A stretch of 64,000 bases of DNA from an uncultured Alphaproteobacteria bacterium (lineage in GTDB: Bacteria; Pseudomonadota; Alphaproteobacteria; RF32; CAG-239), in assembly GCA_944392235.1 (NCBI GenBank), contig CALXVZ010000001.1, positions 83,059 to 147,058 of the forward strand, written 5' to 3'. Within the stretch, counting starts at the first letter, position 1, and each line of letters opens with the position of its first letter. A program made the translations under genes and the position numbers. Of this stretch, positions 60,618 through 64,000 are shown piece by piece. The notes under the pieces are model-generated. The model was not told where the DNA came from. It did not search any database and saw only the letters and a list, made by a program, of their open reading frames with translations.

Positions 60618-61196
60618 TTAAAAAAAGAAAATAAAAAAATAAATAAAGCTCAGAATAAACAATGAAAAGAACAGAGTAAAAAGAAACTTCATTTTAAATT
60701 TGAAATTTATTTCTATGATTTTGGGAGTTAAAAAAAGTGCATTTCCTAACCCAATAAGAGCGGTATTAAAATATAAAGAAAATGATGTTATCATACAGAT
60801 AAACGCTAATTTTCTGCCTATCCCATAAACATTACTTTCAATATTATATTGCAAAAACCAACATACACTCGGTATCAAAAGAAATACAAGTGTATAAAAT
60901 AATGTACTGTAGCCTAATTTTACTGTATAATTCTTTAGAAATTTGTGAAATATGTACCAGTATGAGGCCAAAATTATAAAGAACGATATTACCAAAAAGT
61001 AAGTGAATCTTGTAAATTGTTCTGAGTATTTTTCCCAATTTGGCGTATTATTAACTAAAACATATAAAATTAAAAAATTTATTATACTGATAAGAAGAAA
61101 AAAAATGATATTTCCAATATTACAATTGCCAAGAGTATCCTGTATACTTTTCCACCAAGAAAAATTCACCATCTTTGTATATTTAATTTTATTCAT
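60618..61196 (-). CDS. Hypothetical membrane protein in the tRNA-Thr island
   Basis: The 192-residue protein has five or six hydrophobic helices and many Phe/Ile/Tyr residues, with no family recognised. ATG 61196 follows AAGGAGG, a strong start. It is divergent from the AbiE operon. In such islands a small membrane protein can act in defence (abortive infection or a pore), but nothing here proves it. Its A+T content is higher than that of the flanking core genes. Confidence 0.6.
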   Translation of the reverse strand: MNKIKYTKMVNFSWWKSIQDTLGNCNIGNIIFFLLISIINFLILYVLVNNTPNWEKYSEQFTRFTYFLVISFFIILASYWYIFHKFLKNYTVKLGYSTLFYTLVFLLIPSVCWFLQYNIESNVYGIGRKLAFICMITSFSLYFNTALIGLGNALFLTPKIIEINFKFKMKFLFTLFFSLFILSFIYFFIFFF

Positions 61197-61336
61197 AAAT
61201 GCCTCCTTCGGAAGAAATTTAAATTAGCATTTTGGAAAGCTTAATTAAAAATTTGCGTGAACTTGTTTATTATTTTCCATCAATAATTTTAGACTTATCT
61301 CCTATCTTATTAAAATTTCATTTACAAAAAAAATGC

Positions 61337-61372
61337 TTGATTTACACACAAAACTCCATTATTATTGGAGTT
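61337..61372 (+). promoter_or_regulatory. Promoter and inverted-repeat operator of abiE
   Basis: TTGATT (61337-61342), 17 bases, TATTAT (61360-61365). AACTCC (61352-61357) and GGAGTT (61367-61372) form an inverted repeat over the -10 region, fitting the autorepression by AbiEi known for this family. Confidence 0.5.
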
Positions 61373-61384
61373 ATAGGAGTAAAT

Positions 61385-61972
61385 ATGATATATTCAATTG
61401 ATGATTTAAAAATAAAGTTTAGCAACTATGCCAAATTGTATGACAAGGTAAGACACGAGGTGCAAGCCGGTCGATTAATACCTATTGTCCGTGAGCTGTA
61501 TGAAACAGACTCAACAGTAGATGGCAAATATTTAGCAGGACACATTTTCGGACCTTCTTATCTGTCATTTGATTATGCTCTTTATATTTATTCTCTAATT
61601 CCTGAAGCTGTTTATAAGACATACACCTCGGCAACCTTTGGCAAGCATAAGACCAAAAAGTATCAAAACCATTTTGGAACTTTTATCTATCGAGATATTC
61701 CGTCTCAGGTTTATCCATTTGGCATCATAATCTATGAAGAAAATGGCTATTCTTATCAAATTGCAACACCGGAAAAGGCTTTATGTGATAAGCTTTATAC
61801 CATGCCTCCGGTCAAAAACTTAAATGAATTTCATGCTCTTTTATTTGATAACCTTCGCATAGATGAAGATGAATTAAAAAAGCTCAATATGGAAAGCATA
61901 GAAAAAATAGCCCCGATGTATCATGCCAATAATCTAAACTTTTTAATTAAGTTTATGAGGAGACTAAAGTAA
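61385..61972 (+). CDS. AbiEi-type antitoxin (type IV toxin-antitoxin)
   Basis: The start at 61385 (MIYSIDDLKIKFSNYAK) follows AGGAG; the frame opens at 61232 but the upstream part overlaps the operator region. The 195-residue protein matches the AbiEi antitoxin family: an N-terminal winged helix region, then GPSYLSFDYALYIYSLIPE and YQIATPEKALCDKLY, the conserved C-terminal segment. It represses its own promoter and blocks the AbiEii toxin without direct contact, in the studied systems. The toxin gene overlaps by one base (TAATG). Confidence 0.85.
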   Translation: MIYSIDDLKIKFSNYAKLYDKVRHEVQAGRLIPIVRELYETDSTVDGKYLAGHIFGPSYLSFDYALYIYSLIPEAVYKTYTSATFGKHKTKKYQNHFGTFIYRDIPSQVYPFGIIIYEENGYSYQIATPEKALCDKLYTMPPVKNLNEFHALLFDNLRIDEDELKKLNMESIEKIAPMYHANNLNFLIKFMRRLK

Positions 61973-62832
61973 TGCAAACCGTTTTAGAACAAATGTTATC
62001 AAAATACAAAACCAACACGGTTGATGAAAAGAAAAATACCCTTAAAGAAATTGTGCAAGAAGTTGCCTTATGCGGACTTTCGCGAGCTGGATTTTTTAAG
62101 GAGGCTGCTTTTTATGGTGGAACGGCACTTCGTATTTTTTATGGACTTGACCGTTTTTCAGAAGATTTAGATTTTTCTTTAATTAAACCGAATGAAAATT
62201 TTGAATTAAAACGCTACTTTTCATCTTTGGAAAAAGAATTAGCCTCTTTGGGATTGCAATTTTCCATAGAAGAAAAACAAAAAGCTCAAGATTCTGCCAT
62301 AAAATCAGCATTTTTGAAAGGAAATACCAAAGAACATATCTTGAGTGTGTATGGCTCAAACTTGAATATCAATGCTAATGAAGTCATTAAAATTAAATTT
62401 GAGATTGATACCGAACCTCCGGCTTTTGCCACTTTTGAAAACAAATACCGTTTATTACCAAGTCCGTATCAGGTAAAATTATATGATACGCCGTCACTGT
62501 TTGCAGGAAAGCTTCACGCCGTAATTTGCCGTTCTTGGAAAAATAGGGTTAAAGGAAGAGACCTTTATGATTATGTTTTTTATTTAGCGCATAACGCAAG
62601 CGTTAATTTAGCTCATTTACAAGCAAGGCTAGAAGATTCCGGTATGCTAAATAAAGAAAATACTTTTGGATTAGATGAACTAAAATCAATGTTAAACAAC
62701 CGCTTTGAAACAATAGATTTTGAACAAGCAAAGCAAGATGTTTTACCTTTTATTACGGATAAATCACAATTAGAACTATGGAACGAAGAGTTTTTCAAAG
62801 ACATCACGCAAAATATCAGATTGAGAGAATAA
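61972..62832 (+). CDS. AbiEii-type nucleotidyltransferase toxin
   Basis: The 286-residue protein shows the minimal nucleotidyltransferase signature FYGGTALRIFYGLDRFSEDLDFSL (GG(T)...DxD) and later PSLFAGKLHAVICRSWKNRVKGRDLYD, both diagnostic of the AbiEii/DUF1814 family. It uses nucleotides (GTP in studied cases) to block growth, giving abortive phage resistance. It follows AbiEi in one operon. A terminator at 62845-62868 ends it. Confidence 0.87.
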   Translation: MQTVLEQMLSKYKTNTVDEKKNTLKEIVQEVALCGLSRAGFFKEAAFYGGTALRIFYGLDRFSEDLDFSLIKPNENFELKRYFSSLEKELASLGLQFSIEEKQKAQDSAIKSAFLKGNTKEHILSVYGSNLNINANEVIKIKFEIDTEPPAFATFENKYRLLPSPYQVKLYDTPSLFAGKLHAVICRSWKNRVKGRDLYDYVFYLAHNASVNLAHLQARLEDSGMLNKENTFGLDELKSMLNNRFETIDFEQAKQDVLPFITDKSQLELWNEEFFKDITQNIRLRE

Positions 62833-62844
62833 AATACCTTATGT

Positions 62845-62868
62845 AACAAGCTGTAAGGAGCTTGTTTT
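62845..62868 (+). terminator. Terminator of abiE
   Basis: AACAAGCT (62845-62852) pairs with AGCTTGTT (62859-62866), then TT. Confidence 0.55.
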
Positions 62869-62951
62869 AGCGTGATAGCTCGGCTAAAAAATTGCTAAAA
62901 TTTTAAAATTAACATATTGATTTATAAAGATAATATTTTACAAGCGCAGTC

Positions 62952-62998
62952 GATTTGTAATCAGTGAGTCCGCGGTTCGAGTCCGTGTGTCGGCACCA
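62952..62998 (+). repeat. attR-like partial tRNA-Thr copy
   Basis: 46 of 47 bases identical to 60477-60523. It lacks the tRNA 5' half and promoter, so it is not a functional tRNA gene. Confidence 0.85.
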
Positions 62999-63005
62999 GT
63001 TTCCA

Positions 63006-63035
63006 AGCCCTTGAAATTCAAGGGCTTTTTTTCTT
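63006..63035 (+). terminator. Terminator beyond the island's right end
   Basis: AAGCCCTTGAA pairs with TTCAAGGGCTT, then seven T residues; likely the ancestral tRNA-Thr terminator. Confidence 0.75.
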
Positions 63036-63114
63036 TTATATGTTTTATACTTCTAAACATGTATCTTTTATAACTTTGTTATTTTTTTACTCTTTAGATC
63101 AAACTTCTCCATTA

Positions 63115-63142
63115 TTGACATCTAATTAAAAAAAAATATTAT
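63115..63142 (+). promoter_or_regulatory. Promoter of the 63223 gene
   Basis: TTGACA at 63115-63120, 16-base spacer, TATTAT at 63137-63142. Confidence 0.65.
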
Positions 63143-63222
63143 AGTTATAGGTGTGACAGTTCAGACAATTTTCTTTGTCTATTAATCTTTTTTACTTATC
63201 TTTGTTATAGAGGGGAATACAT

Positions 63223-63789
63223 ATGCTTTTTAAGAAGAAAAAATTAGATGATGGGGCAAGAGAAATCTATTTTTGCGGATTAAAAATATTTAAATATATA
63301 AAAAAAACAAACAACCCTGTCATAAACGCTCGTCATATAGGAGTAAAAATTGGAAAAAATACTCGAATTGTTTCTTCTCCAAACTGGGGAAGCGAACCTT
63401 TCTTGATTGAAATAGGCGATAATGTGCTTATTTCTTTTGATTGTTGTTTTGTGACACATGATGGTTGTATTTCCGTTTGTCAGAATTTTTATGAAGAAAC
63501 AATTTTTAAATTTGGACGAATTAAAGTTGGAAATAACTGTTTTATTGGATGCAGAAGCACAATTCTTCCCGGTGTCAATATTGGGAATAACTCAATAGTT
63601 GGAGCTTGTTCCGTTGTTACAAAAAATATTCCTGATGGAGAAGTTTGGGCTGGTAATCCAGCAAAATTTATATGTAAAACCATAGATTTAGCAGAGAAAA
63701 TTAGAATTAATTGCACTACACCATATCAAATTGAACTCTATAACTATGTTAAACAAACTCAAGAAAAAAATAAAAAATCTTACATATAA
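63223..63789 (+). CDS. Hexapeptide-repeat acyltransferase
   Basis: The 188-residue protein has left-handed beta-helix repeats: IEIGDNVLISFDCCFVTHDG, IKVGNNCFIGCRSTILPGV and IGNNSIVGACSVVTKNIPDG, followed by WAGNPAKFIC, the closing motif of CatB/WbbJ/MaaA-like O-acetyltransferases (His in VTHDG is the likely catalytic base). Such enzymes acetylate sugars or antibiotics as trimers. ATG 63223 follows GAGGGG, and a TTGACA promoter precedes it. The context just beyond an integrated island suggests a surface-sugar modification gene, but the acceptor is unknown. Confidence 0.82.
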   Translation: MLFKKKKLDDGAREIYFCGLKIFKYIKKTNNPVINARHIGVKIGKNTRIVSSPNWGSEPFLIEIGDNVLISFDCCFVTHDGCISVCQNFYEETIFKFGRIKVGNNCFIGCRSTILPGVNIGNNSIVGACSVVTKNIPDGEVWAGNPAKFICKTIDLAEKIRINCTTPYQIELYNYVKQTQEKNKKSYI

Positions 63790-63975
63790 AATATACCATA
63801 TTTAATTTGAGAATTTCTTTATATATTTTAGCAATAAGCTTTATAAATGATTGTAGCCTTAGTTTTACCACTTGACTTTTCAATATAAAAATATAATCTT
63901 TTTTCAATTAATTATCATTATGTTTAATTTAGAGGATCCGGTCAAATAAGCCTCTTTAAATATTCCGGTATAATT
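63790..63975. promoter_or_regulatory. Intergenic region with promoter before the last ORF
   Basis: TTGACT at 63872-63877 with TAATCT at 63894-63899 (spacer 16) forms a likely promoter. A short AGAGG/CCTCT hairpin lies at about 63931-63954. Confidence 0.4.
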
Positions 63976-64000
63976 ATGAATGAATTTGATACAAACATTT
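63976..64000 (+). CDS. Start of a gene running off the window
   Basis: ATG 63976 opens MNEFDTNI to the window end. It has a promoter-like TTGACT/TAATCT upstream but no clear ribosome site, and too little sequence to identify. Confidence 0.3.

Larger units (their letters stand above)
60524..62998 (+). mobile_element. Integrated island at tRNA-Thr carrying AbiE
   Basis: The 2475-bp segment lies between the intact tRNA-Thr and a second copy of its 3' 47 bases. It holds a membrane protein gene (minus) and an AbiE toxin-antitoxin pair (plus). No integrase is inside it, so it is a remnant, a satellite mobilised in trans, or a minimal defence island. After the right repeat comes a terminator, probably the one originally downstream of the tRNA. 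Confidence 0.8.

Noticed and set aside
62952-62998. Second tRNA-Thr gene
   Set aside because: Only the 3' part is present, with no 5' acceptor half or D arm; it is the att repeat.
1-64000. CRISPR array or complete insertion sequence
   Set aside because: No regularly spaced direct repeats and no transposase reading frame were seen anywhere in the window.

Overview
The window is AT-rich chromosomal DNA from a Gram-negative bacterium, most likely an uncultured, anaerobic, gut-type alphaproteobacterium. This is inferred from lipoproteins with clear lipoboxes, a beta-barrel outer membrane protein, TspO, RNase D, a bacterial AspRS with a motif 3 of alphaproteobacterial type ([10 protein letters not shown]), the rpiB-glyA pair, DUF2924 prophage debris, a HydE homologue (anaerobic hydrogenase maturation) and a CfxA-like class A2 beta-lactamase. 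Most housekeeping genes are intact, with short spacers and many clear rho-independent terminators.

Layout. 1-1486: decayed prophage-like DNA (frameshifted DUF2924 gene and fragments). 1487-7180: a tightly coupled six-gene operon (S66/MccF-like peptidase, SAM methyltransferase, two radical SAM enzymes, a LysRS-like class II ligase, a HAD-like protein). It ends in a terminator and looks like an undescribed small-molecule or amino-acid/peptide modification cluster. 7351-13185: accessory genes, including a lipoprotein broken at an A8 tract, two GNAT acetyltransferases, a P-loop kinase and an esterase. 13244-15296: hydE and an mnmA variant lacking the usual second catalytic cysteine. 15459-19978: hypothetical genes, an HD phosphohydrolase and a gene-free stretch that may encode a small RNA. 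19979-36350: housekeeping block radC-map, tspO, alaS, rnd, aspS, rpmI-rplT and pheST. It is interrupted by a composition-shifted HExxH protein gene (24968-26329) with a compact structured RNA just upstream. 36424-44337: META lipoprotein, a three-gene redox/membrane operon, HIT protein, a tandem double-ArsR regulator, class A beta-lactamase behind a tRNA-Asn/tRNA-Cys unit, rpiB, glyA, an AlkD-like gene and nagB. 44405-53364: two paralogous GT-C-type membrane proteins, a TPR protein and three tandem alpha-solenoid paralogues, each behind the same promoter/5' leader. 53412-60322: sugar porter, histidine phosphatase, YbaK deacylase, a His-rich secreted protein, an amidoligase/N-formylglutamate-amidohydrolase operon behind a pseudoknotted leader, and apt. 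60448-62998: tRNA-Thr followed by a 2475-bp island bounded by a 47-base repeat of the tRNA 3' end and carrying an AbiE toxin-antitoxin pair. 63223-64000: a hexapeptide acyltransferase and the start of one more ORF.

The strongest candidates for something new are the 1487-7180 operon; the three solenoid paralogues with their shared leader; the amidoligase operon with its structured leader (promoter, nested stems and a 9+9 bp H-type pseudoknot before the start codon); and the closed multibranch RNA at 26392-26576. All functional names rest on motif recognition by eye; no database search or folding program was run.
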